64,000 nt of DNA from Micromonospora ureilytica (GTDB taxonomy: Bacteria > Actinomycetota > Actinomycetes > Mycobacteriales > Micromonosporaceae). Position 1 is the first letter of the stretch. Every line of letters starts with the position of its first letter. The DNA is taken from assembly GCF_015751765.1 (NCBI RefSeq), contig NZ_JADOTX010000001.1, positions 5,642,001 to 5,706,000 on the forward strand, read 5' to 3'. This document shows positions 1 through 8,176 of this stretch, in pieces. The position numbers and the translations under genes were made by a program. A model generated the notes under the pieces. That model saw only the letters and a list, made by a program, of their open reading frames with translations, did not search any database and was not told where the DNA came from.

Positions 1-359
1 CGGCGCAGCAGGACATGCACCCGGGCCGTGAGTTCCCGCATCGAGAACGGCTTGGTGAGGTAGTCGTCCGCGCCGACCGCCAGCCCCACGAGCAGATCGG
101 TCTCGTCGTCCCGGGCGGTGAGCATCAGCACCGGCACCGGCCGGTCGGCCTGGATCCGGCGGCACACCTCCAGGCCGTCGAAGCCGGGCAGCATCACGTC
201 GAGGACGACAAGATCCGGCTGTGCGGCGTGGAACTGCGCGACCGCGCTGGGCCCGTCCGCCGCGATCTCCACCGTGAAACCCTCGGCCCGTAATCGGGCG
301 GCGATGGACTCGGCGATGGTCCGTTCGTCCTCGACCACCAGTACCCGGCGTTCGTTCAT
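1..359 (-). CDS. OmpR-type response regulator, partial (receiver domain only)
   Basis: The minus strand reads from an ATG at 359 to the window edge and gives a receiver domain. It begins MNERRVLVVEDE, has the phospho-acceptor Asp in VVLDVMLPGFDG and the conserved Lys in DDYLTKPFSMRELTARV. The frame stays open to base 1, so the DNA-binding half and any partner kinase lie outside the window. The sequence around the conserved Lys is typical of OmpR/PhoB winged-helix regulators, but the effector domain is not visible. Confident as a response regulator; the subclass is inferred. Confidence 0.9.
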   Translation of the reverse strand, partial: MNERRVLVVEDERTIAESIAARLRAEGFTVEIAADGPSAVAQFHAAQPDLVVLDVMLPGFDGLEVCRRIQADRPVPVLMLTARDDETDLLVGLAVGADDYLTKPFSMRELTARVHVLLR

Positions 360-541
360 GGGTCCTGACTGTAGGGAGCCGCCGTGGAGATCAGTGGTTT
401 GCGTTGTGAATAACCTGTGGAGAACCGCTCATGCCTGTGGATAACTCCGGGACCGTGCCGGCTGGCGTGGTGGAACTCCCAAGGCTCGTTGTGGACAACC
501 GACACACAGCTACCTCCCCTCCCGGCAAGGGCGGTCTGCGG

Positions 542-1204
542 TCACTCGAGGCCGATGCGCTCCGGCCGGGCCGAGGCGGAGCCGAGCCAGGTGTGCGGGT
601 TGCCGTACCAGCACCAGCCCAGCTTGGGTGCGCCCTGGCTGATCCAGAGCGCCGGCACCCGCTTGTCGCCGCAGCGGGAGCCGACCAGCGAGAAGCACCT
701 GTTGCTGGCGAGTGCGGCCGGGTGCAGCGTGATGAAGGCGAGCCCCTCGTCGATGGTGAGCGGCAGCCGGCCCTGCGCGGTGATCCCCTCCATGGCGGTG
801 GCCGGGGCCAGGTTGCGGAACTCCTCGCCCCGGTCGACGTCGAAGAGCAGGTACGCCGGCCCGGCCGGCGCCTCCAACTCCTTGATCGGGTCGAAGCGGG
901 GCAGGTCGTCCTCGGCGTAGTTCCGGTCGACGACGCCGGGCTTGCGCTTGCCGGCCAGCGTGGTCAGCTCCACCCGTTCCGGCACCCCGATCAGGTCCCG
1001 GGTGATGACCAGCAGGAACGGCACCCGGGCGTCGGTGGGGGCGGGCAGCCCGGCGGCGCCCTCGACCGCCCTGGCCCGCAGTGGCGCGACGAGGTCGCGG
1101 AAGGCGCTCTCGGTCAGCCCGGCGAGGGCGGGGTAGCCGAGCTGCACCAGTCGGTCGAGTTGGCTGTCGAACTCGGATTCGGTGTCGAACGGGGTCTCGG
1201 TCAC
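542..1204 (-). CDS. Conserved actinobacterial protein of unknown function (DUF5701-like)
   Basis: A 220-residue soluble protein beginning MTETPFDTESEFDSQLDRLV. The N-terminal 'LGYPALAGLTESAFRDLVAPLR' region and the C-terminal Cys/Trp-rich stretch around 'KLGWCWYGNPHTWLGSASA' resemble the actinobacterial family I recall as DUF5701. There is no signal peptide, membrane segment or recognisable catalytic motif. Codon use is typical of the neighbours. It stands alone, about 65 bp from the start of the LytTR operon's last gene, with a GGGAGG Shine-Dalgarno just upstream. Family assignment is from memory and function is unknown. Confidence 0.8.
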   Translation of the reverse strand: MTETPFDTESEFDSQLDRLVQLGYPALAGLTESAFRDLVAPLRARAVEGAAGLPAPTDARVPFLLVITRDLIGVPERVELTTLAGKRKPGVVDRNYAEDDLPRFDPIKELEAPAGPAYLLFDVDRGEEFRNLAPATAMEGITAQGRLPLTIDEGLAFITLHPAALASNRCFSLVGSRCGDKRVPALWISQGAPKLGWCWYGNPHTWLGSASARPERIGLE

Positions 1205-1222
1205 GGCAAGCCTCCCGGAAGT

Positions 1223-1247
1223 CGTACGGACTAGCGTACAACGTACG
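1223..1247. promoter_or_regulatory. Cluster of CGTACG repeats upstream of the 542-1204 gene
   Basis: CGTACG occurs at 1223-1228 and 1242-1247, with GCGTAC at 1234-1239 between them, 19 to 43 bp upstream of the start at 1204. The even spacing resembles half-sites of a repressor, but short CG-rich palindromes arise easily at this base composition. Confidence 0.25.
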
Positions 1248-1270
1248 GTAGGGCTGCTCCCATTCCCGGC

Positions 1271-2059
1271 TCAGCGACTCCAATCCTGCTTCGCGGCCCT
1301 GACCAGCTTGTCCTTCAGCTCCCGGGTGTGCCGCCGGCTCACCGGCAGCTCGGTCGAGTCGATCACCACCACGTAGCCGGAGTTGACCAGTCGCAACTCC
1401 GCGATCAACTTCAACTGCACCAGGTACGACCGGTGCACCCGGACGAACCCGGCATCGGCCCAGCGCTCCGCGAGCGTGGCCAGCGAGACCCGCACCAGGT
1501 GCGACCCCTCCGCGGTGTGCAACCGGGCGTAGTCCCCCTGCGCCTCCACCCACCGCACCGCCGAGCGGGGCAGCATCCGGGTGGTGCCGGCCAACTCGAT
1601 GGGGATGGTCGGGTCCTCCTCGGCGCGGGCCAACGCCGCCGGGTGCGACGGCACCACCCGCGAGCCGATCACCCGGCGCAGCGACTCGGCCAGCCGATCG
1701 GCACGAACCGGTTTCCGCACGTAGTCGGTGGCGCCCAGGTCGAAGGCGTCCACCGCGCCGTCGTCGTACGCGGTGACGAACACGATCGCCGGTGGCCGGG
1801 CGAAGCGGCGCAGCACCCGGGCCAGCTCCATGCCGTCCAGGCCGGGCATCCGGATGTCCAGGAAGACCACGTCCACGTCGCCGTCGCGCAGCAGTCGCAG
1901 CGCCTCGGTGGCATCCCCGGCCGTGTGCAACCGGGCCACCCGGGGGTCGGCCCGGAGGTGGTACGCCAGCTCGTCGAGCGCGGGTGGCTCGTCGTCCACC
2001 GCGAGGACGCGCAGGAAGCCGGACGCGTTCACCGCACCCGTCCCGGTCCGCTCGCTCAC
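1271..2059 (-). CDS. LytTR-family response regulator
   Basis: 262 residues: an N-terminal receiver (about 16-130) with phospho-acceptor Asp68 in VVFLDIRMPG and Lys115 in TDYVRKPV, then a C-terminal LytTR DNA-binding domain (about 155-258) with 'WVEAQGDYARLHT', 'FVRVHRSYLV' and 'LPVSRRHTRELKD' motifs. The GTG start at 2059 overlaps the stop of the upstream kinase by 4 bp (GTGA), so the two are translationally coupled and form a LytS/LytR-like (BtsSR/YpdAB-type) two-component system. Targets are not identifiable from the window. Confidence 0.93.
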   Translation of the reverse strand: MSERTGTGAVNASGFLRVLAVDDEPPALDELAYHLRADPRVARLHTAGDATEALRLLRDGDVDVVFLDIRMPGLDGMELARVLRRFARPPAIVFVTAYDDGAVDAFDLGATDYVRKPVRADRLAESLRRVIGSRVVPSHPAALARAEEDPTIPIELAGTTRMLPRSAVRWVEAQGDYARLHTAEGSHLVRVSLATLAERWADAGFVRVHRSYLVQLKLIAELRLVNSGYVVVIDSTELPVSRRHTRELKDKLVRAAKQDWSR

Positions 2060-3282
2060 GACCCTGCCCGTACGCCGGGGTGGAACTTCGGCACCCGCAT
2101 GCTCACCTTCGTGCCCGAACCCAGCCCGGTCTCCACGACCAGGCCGAACCGATCCCCGAAGACCGACCGCAGCCGCTCGTCGACGTTGGAGAGGCCGACG
2201 TGCTGGCCCGTGTCGTCACCCGGGTCGCCGGTGCCGCGGGCCAGCTCGGCGATCCCGGCGGTAAGCGTGGTCGGATCCATTCCCACTCCGTCGTCCTCCA
2301 CCGTGATGTGGCATTCGGCGCCCGCGTCCCGGGCCTCGATGCTCACCATGCCCGTGCCCGGCTTGCGGGACAACCCGTGGCGAACCGCGTTCTCCACCAA
2401 CGGCTGGAGGCAGAGGAACGGCAGCGTCACCGGCAGCACCTCCGGGGCGATCTGCAACCGCACCTGCAACCGGTCGCCGAACCGGGCCCGCTCGATGGTC
2501 AGGTAACGGTCGATCGACCGCAGCTCCTCGGCCAGGGTGGTGAACTCACCGTGCGCCCGGAACGAGTAACGGGTGAATTCGGCGAACTCCAGGATCAACT
2601 CCCGGGCCCGCTCCGGATCGGTGCGCACGAACGAGCCGATCGCGGTCAGCGCGTTGTAGATGAAGTGCGGGCTGATCTGCGCTCGCAACGCGCGGATCTC
2701 GGCGCGGGCGAGCCGCTCCCGCGACGAGTCCAGCTCGGCCAGGGCGAGCTGGTTGCCGGCCCAGTGCGCAGTCTCCAGGGTGGCCTGCACCAACCCTGGT
2801 GGCGGTGGGCTGTCGGCCACCGCCACCAGCGCGCCCACCACCCGGCCGTCCGCCGCCAGCAACGGTGCGACCACCGCCCCGCGGATCGGGCAGTCGACCC
2901 GGTCGCAGTGCAGATCCTGCTCACCGAGCACCGTCGAGCGGCCGGTCTCCACCGTCCGCTGGGCCGCCGCGAGCAACTGCTGGCCGTGGTGCGTGCCGCG
3001 CCCGTCGAGGGCCAGCAGCCGCTCGGCGTCGGTGAGCGCCAGCCCGGCCGCGCCCACCAGAGCCCGCAGATGGCGTACGGCCTTCGCCGCGCCCGCCTCG
3101 CTCAACCCCGCTCGCAGCGGCTCGGCGGCCAGGCCGGCGGTGTGCAGCACCTCGTAGGTCGCCCGCTGGGTAGCGGTGGCGATGCCACGGCGGGCGCGCA
3201 GCCGCAGCACCGCCAACAGGGCCGCGGTCAGCGCGGTGACGAGTGAGACGACGCCGACCACGGCGGAGAGGTTGGCAGCCAC
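2056..3282 (-). CDS. LytS/YehU-type sensor histidine kinase
   Basis: 408 residues: one N-terminal membrane helix (about 7-27), a GAF-like sensory stretch (about 60-185) with a CxxxxxC pair near 126-131, a His_kinase domain with the phospho-acceptor His206 in 'AQISPHFIYNALTAIGSF', and a C-terminal HATPase with an N-box at 'CLQPLVENAVRHGL' and a G-box at 'HVGLSNVDERL'. The HFIYN motif is diagnostic of the LytS/BtsS class. It is first in a two-gene operon with the LytTR regulator. Only one membrane helix is present, so the GAF-like part is probably cytoplasmic. Confidence 0.92.
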   Translation of the reverse strand: MAANLSAVVGVVSLVTALTAALLAVLRLRARRGIATATQRATYEVLHTAGLAAEPLRAGLSEAGAAKAVRHLRALVGAAGLALTDAERLLALDGRGTHHGQQLLAAAQRTVETGRSTVLGEQDLHCDRVDCPIRGAVVAPLLAADGRVVGALVAVADSPPPPGLVQATLETAHWAGNQLALAELDSSRERLARAEIRALRAQISPHFIYNALTAIGSFVRTDPERARELILEFAEFTRYSFRAHGEFTTLAEELRSIDRYLTIERARFGDRLQVRLQIAPEVLPVTLPFLCLQPLVENAVRHGLSRKPGTGMVSIEARDAGAECHITVEDDGVGMDPTTLTAGIAELARGTGDPGDDTGQHVGLSNVDERLRSVFGDRFGLVVETGLGSGTKVSMRVPKFHPGVRAGS

Positions 3283-3321
3283 GCAGCGATCCTCGCCCCT
3301 GCGAGCCGGCGCGCCAACCCT

Positions 3322-4905
3322 CTAGTACGCGCCCTTGCGGGCGAGCACCACCCCGACGGTGCGCCACAGGATGCTCAGGTCGTACGCGAGCGACCAGTTG
3401 TCGACGTAGTAGAGGTCCAGTCGGACCGACTCGTCCCAGGACAGGTCGGAGCGGCCGGAGACCTGCCACAGCCCGGTCATACCGGGGCGGACCAGCAGTC
3501 GGCGGCGCACATCACCCAGGAAGTCACCGTCGTCGGCCGGTAGCGGGCGGGGCCCGACCAGCGACATCTCACCCCAGAGCACGTTGATCAGCTGCGGCAG
3601 CTCGTCCAGCGACGTGGCGCGCAGGAAACGGCCGACCGGGAAGACCCGGGGGTCCTCCTTCATCTTGAACAGCATGCCGTCGGTCTCGTTGCGGTCGACC
3701 AGACTGGCCAGCCGATCCTCGGCGTCGACGTACATGGTCCGGAACTTCCACACCCGGAACGTGCGCCCCTCGTGCCCCACCCGGGGCTGCCGGAAGAAGA
3801 CCGGCCCGGGGTCGGAGATCCGGATCGCCACGGCGATGGCCAGGAACAGCGGGGTCAGCAGCAGCAGGCCGAGGCCGGCGGCGACCCGGTCCAGCAGGTT
3901 CTTGGCCAGCAGCGCCGGCCCGGAGAGGGTCGGCTCCTCGACGTGCAGCAGCGGCAGACCCTCGATCGGCCGGATGTGCACCCGAGGGCCGGCGATGTCG
4001 GTGAGCTGCGGGGCGACCACCAGGTCGACACCGGAACCTTCCAACTGCCAGGCCAGCCGTCGCAGCTCGCCCGGCTCGGCGCTGGCCGACCCGCAGACGG
4101 CGATGGTGTCCCCGCCGACCTCACGGACCAGGGCCAGAACGTCTCGTCCGGCGTACACCGGCACCGGGGTCGGCATCCCCCGGGCCGCCGCGTACCCGTT
4201 GGTGATGTGGATGGCGACGGGCATCAGCCCGGCGGACGGGCTGCGGGTGACCGCCGCGTAGACCTCGAGGCACTCCGGCAGGGTGCCGACCAGCACCATC
4301 CGGTGCGCGGCCTGGCCGGCCTGCCGGCGGATGTAGTGCAGGGCCCACCGGGCCACGAACCGACCCCAGAGGATCAGCAGTGCCGCACCGACCAGCGCGG
4401 TGCCCACGGTGAACCGGGAGAGCTGGGTCACTGTGGCGAAGGCGAGGAAGGAGACGCTCGCGGCCACCGTCACCGACGCCCGGATCACCCGCTTGTACTC
4501 GTCGGGCCCGAGCCCCAGATAGCGCCTGTCATACGCCCGGTTGCCCCAGAGGATGACGACCCAGCCGAGCGGGAGCAGCAGGTAGGAGATGGTGTGGAAC
4601 CAGGTCGGGTCCTGCTTGGTGCCGGAGAACCCGGAGGCAGCCTGGTCGAAGAGCTGAATCGCGATCCAGCTGGCGAATGCTGCCGCGCTGAAGTCGAGTA
4701 GCAGCAGGATCGCCGTGTAGGGGCGGTGCCAACGGGAGACACGGCGTCGCGCCCTGGCCCACGCCGACCGGGGTACACCATTGTGTGTGGGCGGCGTCGG
4801 CGGCTGGATCTCGAAGCTGTCGACGTGCCGCACGAGTCTGCTCCGGCCTTCGTTGGTTACCGGGCGCTGGAGGCTTGCCGTCACCTCACCCATGTCCTCC
4901 CGCAT
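3322..4905 (-). CDS. Polyprenyl-phosphate sugar-1-phosphate transferase (WcaJ/WbaP type)
   Basis: About 527 residues. The N-terminal half holds several membrane helices and a nucleotide-binding-like domain. The C-terminal third (about 330-527) is a bacterial sugar transferase domain with 'PGPVFFRQPRVG', 'VWKFRTM', 'DELPQLINVLWGEMSLVG' and 'RPGMTGLWQVSGRS'. Such enzymes transfer sugar-1-phosphate from a nucleotide sugar onto undecaprenyl phosphate and start exopolysaccharide or O-antigen-type glycans at the inner face of the membrane. The start is ambiguous among ATG 4905, ATG 4893 and GTG 4884; a GGGAGG lies between the first two. No wzx/wzy-like genes are adjacent. Confidence 0.9.
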   Translation of the reverse strand: MREDMGEVTASLQRPVTNEGRSRLVRHVDSFEIQPPTPPTHNGVPRSAWARARRRVSRWHRPYTAILLLLDFSAAAFASWIAIQLFDQAASGFSGTKQDPTWFHTISYLLLPLGWVVILWGNRAYDRRYLGLGPDEYKRVIRASVTVAASVSFLAFATVTQLSRFTVGTALVGAALLILWGRFVARWALHYIRRQAGQAAHRMVLVGTLPECLEVYAAVTRSPSAGLMPVAIHITNGYAAARGMPTPVPVYAGRDVLALVREVGGDTIAVCGSASAEPGELRRLAWQLEGSGVDLVVAPQLTDIAGPRVHIRPIEGLPLLHVEEPTLSGPALLAKNLLDRVAAGLGLLLLTPLFLAIAVAIRISDPGPVFFRQPRVGHEGRTFRVWKFRTMYVDAEDRLASLVDRNETDGMLFKMKEDPRVFPVGRFLRATSLDELPQLINVLWGEMSLVGPRPLPADDGDFLGDVRRRLLVRPGMTGLWQVSGRSDLSWDESVRLDLYYVDNWSLAYDLSILWRTVGVVLARKGAY

Positions 4906-5156
4906 GACACGGACCGCTCACTCGCCGTGAAGGCCCGGGTCGCCCACCGTCCCAGTCTCCCACGCGGGCCGGACCGGTCGCCGCCCCGAAGGAGATTGGC
5001 GACCGATGGTGCCGGCGGGATCTGGCCGGCTCCGCACCATTTCAGAAGCCGGGGACCGGGCCACTATACCGATGGATACGCGGGGGGCGGGACAGGCGGA
5101 CCGGAGCTTCCACTCAGTGTGGGCGATTCCGCTGCGTAACTACCGAGTGGAATTAC

Positions 5157-6017
5157 TCACCGTACGAGACGGGACAACCGACGGTCAGCGAGCGGCTTGC
5201 CGCCGGTCTGGCAGGTCGGGCAGTACTGGAGGCTGGAGTCGGCGAACGACACCTCACGCACCGTGTCCCCGCAGACCGGGCAGGGCAGCCCGGTGCGGGC
5301 GTGCACCTTCAGCCCGGAGCGCTTCTCGCCCTTGAGTTCCGCGGCCCGCTGACCGAGGGACCGCTCGACCGCGTCGCCGAGGACCTGTCGGGTGGCCGCG
5401 TGCAGGGTGGCGATCTGGGCGTCGGTGAGCCGATCGGTGATCGCGAACGGGGACAGCTTCGCCGCGTGCAGGATCTCGTCGGAGTACGCGTTGCCCACCC
5501 CGGACAGCACCGACTGGTCGGTCAGCACCCCCTTGACCTGCCCCCGCCGGCTCCGCAGCCGCTCGGCGAAGGTCGGCAGATCCGCGGCGAACGCGTCCGG
5601 GCCCAGCTTGGCCACCCCGGGGACCGCCGCGAGGTCGGTCACCAGGTATGCGGCCAGCTTCTTCTGGGTGCCCGCCTCGGTGAGGTCGAAGCCGGAACCG
5701 TCATCCAGGCGTACCCGCACCGCGATCGGGCCCTTGCCGGGACGCAGGGGGGTGGTGGCGGGGAACGCCTCCCGGTAGTGCAGCCAGCCTGCTCGCGCCA
5801 AATGCACCACCAGGTGCAGACCGCCCTCGAACAGGACATCGAGGAACTTGCCGTGCCGACTGGCGTCGACCACCGCCCGACCGGCGACCTCGGTCGGGGC
5901 CGGCTCGTACGTTTTCAGGGCGCTGATCGCGGCGATCTCCAGCCGATCGACGCGCCGCCCCACCGCGCGCTGACGCAGGTAACCCGCGAGCGCCTCAACC
6001 TCCGGTAGTTCGGGCAC
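5157..6017 (-). CDS. Fpg/Nei-family DNA glycosylase
   Basis: 286 residues from a GTG at 6017, chosen because family members begin Met-Pro-Glu-Leu-Pro-Glu-Val and this gives (M)PELPEVEALAGYL; the catalytic Pro2 and Glu3 are therefore intact. A helix-two-turn-helix region ('SVLSGVGNAYSDEIL') and a C-terminal zinc finger ('CPVCGD...YCPTCQTGGK') follow. The enzyme excises oxidised bases and nicks abasic sites. The open frame extends 23 codons further upstream, but those codons come from a 26-bp duplication (see repeat at 5996-6047). Divergent from the GT4 gene with 50 bp between starts. Confidence 0.93.
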   Translation of the reverse strand: MPELPEVEALAGYLRQRAVGRRVDRLEIAAISALKTYEPAPTEVAGRAVVDASRHGKFLDVLFEGGLHLVVHLARAGWLHYREAFPATTPLRPGKGPIAVRVRLDDGSGFDLTEAGTQKKLAAYLVTDLAAVPGVAKLGPDAFAADLPTFAERLRSRRGQVKGVLTDQSVLSGVGNAYSDEILHAAKLSPFAITDRLTDAQIATLHAATRQVLGDAVERSLGQRAAELKGEKRSGLKVHARTGLPCPVCGDTVREVSFADSSLQYCPTCQTGGKPLADRRLSRLVR

Positions 6018-6047
6018 GACACAACCTCCGGTAATTCGGGCACGACA
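5996..6047 (-). repeat. 26-bp tandem duplication of the glycosylase start region
   Basis: Two 26-bp units, 5996-6021 and 6022-6047, differ at one base (6008 G, 6034 A on the plus strand). On the minus strand each reads GTG CCC GAA .. CCG GAG GTT. The downstream unit holds the real start; the upstream unit is out of frame (26 is not a multiple of 3), and its CCGGAGG lands 7 nt before the real GTG, where it forms the Shine-Dalgarno. Confidence 0.9.
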
Positions 6048-6067
6048 CAACGGTAGCCTTCTTTCCC

Positions 6068-7339
6068 GTGAGAATCGTGGTGGCACACAACCGGTACCGG
6101 GAAGCCCAGCCTTCTGGTGAGAACACGATCGTCGACTCGGAGATCGCCCAGCTCACCGCCGCTGGCGTCGAGGTGTTGCCCTTCATCCGCAGCTCGGACG
6201 AGATCCCGTCGATGTCGAAGGTGGCGAAGGCGCTGCTGCCGATCTCGCCGATCTGGGCGCCACGCGCCCAGCACGACCTGAGCCGGCTGCTCACCGAGCA
6301 CCGACCTGACGTTCTGCACCTGCACAACCCGTACCCCCTGCTGTCGCCCTGGGTGGTGCGGACCGCGCACCGGCACGGCGTGCCGGTGGTGCAGACGGTG
6401 CACAACTACCGGCAGGTCTGCTCGTCGGGGATCTACTTCCGCGACGGCGTGATCTGTCAGGACTGCAAGGGCCGGGCGTTCGGTGTGCCGGCGATCAAGC
6501 ACCGCTGCTACCGCGACTCGGCGGCACAGAGCGCGCTGATGGCGACCACCCTGGCCGTGCACCGAGGCACCTGGCGTTCGGTGGATCGGTACATCGCGCT
6601 CACCACGGCGATCGCCGACCACCTCCGCGACTACGGCATTCCGGACGATCGCATCGTGGTGAAGCCGAACTCCGTACCCGACCCGGGTCGGCCGGCGCCG
6701 CTCGGTGACGGGTTCCTCTACATGGCCCGGCTCTCCCCGGAGAAGGGCGTCGGCCTGCTGCTGGACGCCTGGCGACGACACCCGGTGGGTGCGCTGGGCA
6801 CGCTGCGGGTGGCCGGCGACGGTGAGCTGCGCCCGCTGGTGGAGGCCGCCGCCGCCGAGCGACCCGACGTGGTCTACCTCGGTCAGCTCGACCGGGCCGG
6901 CGTGCAGGCAGCGGTCGAGGCGAGCGCTGTGGTGATCGTCGCCGCGATGTGGCACGACGTGCTGCCCACCGTGATCATCGAGGCGTTGGCGAGCGGCCGG
7001 CCGGTGCTCGGTACGGCATTGGGTGGCATTCCGTACCTGCTCGGGGCCGACGCCCCGCACGAGCCCGCCGGCACCGGGCCCGCCGAGATCGCCTCCGCGG
7101 TCGCCGGGGGCGGTGGCGGGTCACCCATGCCGGCGGGGATCGGCCTGGGCGAGGCCGGTTGGGTGGTCGCCCCGGAGCCGGCGGCGCTCGCGGCCGCCCT
7201 GCCGGTCGCCCGCGCCGGTGCGTCCGGGCTGACCATGGCCGCCCGCGCCCGCTACGAGCGCATCTTCCACCCCGACGTGGTCACCAAGCAGCTTCTCGAC
7301 ATCTACGCGGGCCTGGCCCGCACCCCCAACCACGTCTGA
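6068..7339 (+). CDS. GT4-family glycosyltransferase
   Basis: 423 residues from GTG 6068. It has a GT-B fold layout: an N-terminal acceptor domain (MRIVVAHNRYREAQPSGEN, 'PDVLHLHNPYPLLSPW') and a C-terminal donor domain with 'FLYMARLSPEKGVGLLLDAW', 'VAGDGELRPL' and the E-x7-E-like stretch 'LPTVIIEALASGRPVLGT'. It contains a Cys cluster near 118-140 ('VCSSGIYFRDGVICQDC', then 'HRC') that is found in a subgroup of GT4 enzymes and may bind zinc. It probably adds a sugar to a cell-surface glycan; donor and acceptor cannot be told. Confidence 0.9.
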   Translation: MRIVVAHNRYREAQPSGENTIVDSEIAQLTAAGVEVLPFIRSSDEIPSMSKVAKALLPISPIWAPRAQHDLSRLLTEHRPDVLHLHNPYPLLSPWVVRTAHRHGVPVVQTVHNYRQVCSSGIYFRDGVICQDCKGRAFGVPAIKHRCYRDSAAQSALMATTLAVHRGTWRSVDRYIALTTAIADHLRDYGIPDDRIVVKPNSVPDPGRPAPLGDGFLYMARLSPEKGVGLLLDAWRRHPVGALGTLRVAGDGELRPLVEAAAAERPDVVYLGQLDRAGVQAAVEASAVVIVAAMWHDVLPTVIIEALASGRPVLGTALGGIPYLLGADAPHEPAGTGPAEIASAVAGGGGGSPMPAGIGLGEAGWVVAPEPAALAAALPVARAGASGLTMAARARYERIFHPDVVTKQLLDIYAGLARTPNHV

Positions 7340-7350
7340 CCCACCCCCCC

Positions 7351-7440
7351 ACCCGCAAGATCTGCGCAACATCAGGGATGTTGGGGTCTCCCGGGCGCCG
7401 GAGGCAGCAACTTCGGGGAAGTTGGGCGGATCTTGCGGGC
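7351..7440. repeat. GATCTTG-type inverted repeat between convergent genes
   Basis: Outer arms 7351-7370 (ACCCGCAAGATCTGCGCAAC) and 7421-7440 pair over about 17 of 20 positions. Inside are two small hairpins, CAACATC-AGG-GATGTTG and CAACTTC-GGG-GAAGTTG, so the element can fold as a three-way junction. It fills the gap between the ends of a plus-strand and a minus-strand gene and may act as a bidirectional terminator. Related elements lie at 17461-17514 and 39691-39736. Confidence 0.8.
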
Positions 7441-7453
7441 GGGCGCGGCTGGG

Positions 7454-8176
7454 TCAGCGCAGGGAGGCGCGGGCGGAGAAGGCGATGCTGGCCAGCAGGA
7501 AACCGCCGTTGACGACGGTGAAGGCGACCATCACCCAGAGGACCAGCGCGGGGGCCACGGCGAGCACCAGGGCGGCCACGAAGATCACCGCGCCGTAGTC
7601 GCGGACCAGCTTCACCAGGCGTACCGGCAGCGAGGTCGAGGTGACCATGCTGGCCGCGTTCGGGCCGGCCTGCATTACCGACGTCACCAGGTTGACCATC
7701 CAGGTGCCAGCGAAGGTCGCCACGAGCCAGCTCGGCGTGGACGGCTCCTGCGCCACGGCGGTGGCGGCCAGGGCTGCCACCAGGGCGATCTGCGCGGCCA
7801 CGTCGCAGAGCACGTCCACGCGGGCGCCGGCCGCGCTGCCCTGGCCGGTCACCCGGGCCAGTTGCCCGTCCGCGCAGTCCAGGGAGTACGCCACCTGCCA
7901 GCCGATCAGGGCGAGCAGGCCGACCACCCAGGCCGGTACGTCCCCGGCGGCGACCGGGCCGGCGAGCGCCACCACGGTGACCGAGGTGGCCAGCCCGAGC
8001 ACCAGGTTGGTGATGGTCAACGCTGTCGGTCGCAGCCCGAGCCGCTGGGCGACGAGCGCGAAGACGGCCCCCAGCCACTGGCTGATCGACTCGCTGAACA
8101 GGCCGCCGCCCCGGTTCACCCGGTGGAAGTCGGCGACGGTGGGACGGGGGTCAGCCAAGCTGGTCGCGGATTGCAC
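7454..8176 (-). CDS. CDP-alcohol phosphatidyltransferase family protein
   Basis: 240 residues, multi-spanning membrane protein with the full family signature D-x2-DG-x2-AR-x8-G-x3-D-x3-D in 'DCADGQLAR...G..VD..CD' near residues 100-125. The family joins an alcohol phosphate from a CDP-activated donor to an acceptor alcohol in the membrane. It is the last gene of a three-gene unit; its start lies 26 bp inside the upstream dehydrogenase gene, which argues for coupled translation. Given the neighbours, the donor may be a CDP-polyol rather than CDP-diacylglycerol, but this is inference. Confidence 0.9.
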   Translation of the reverse strand: MQSATSLADPRPTVADFHRVNRGGGLFSESISQWLGAVFALVAQRLGLRPTALTITNLVLGLATSVTVVALAGPVAAGDVPAWVVGLLALIGWQVAYSLDCADGQLARVTGQGSAAGARVDVLCDVAAQIALVAALAATAVAQEPSTPSWLVATFAGTWMVNLVTSVMQAGPNAASMVTSTSLPVRLVKLVRDYGAVIFVAALVLAVAPALVLWVMVAFTVVNGGFLLASIAFSARASLR

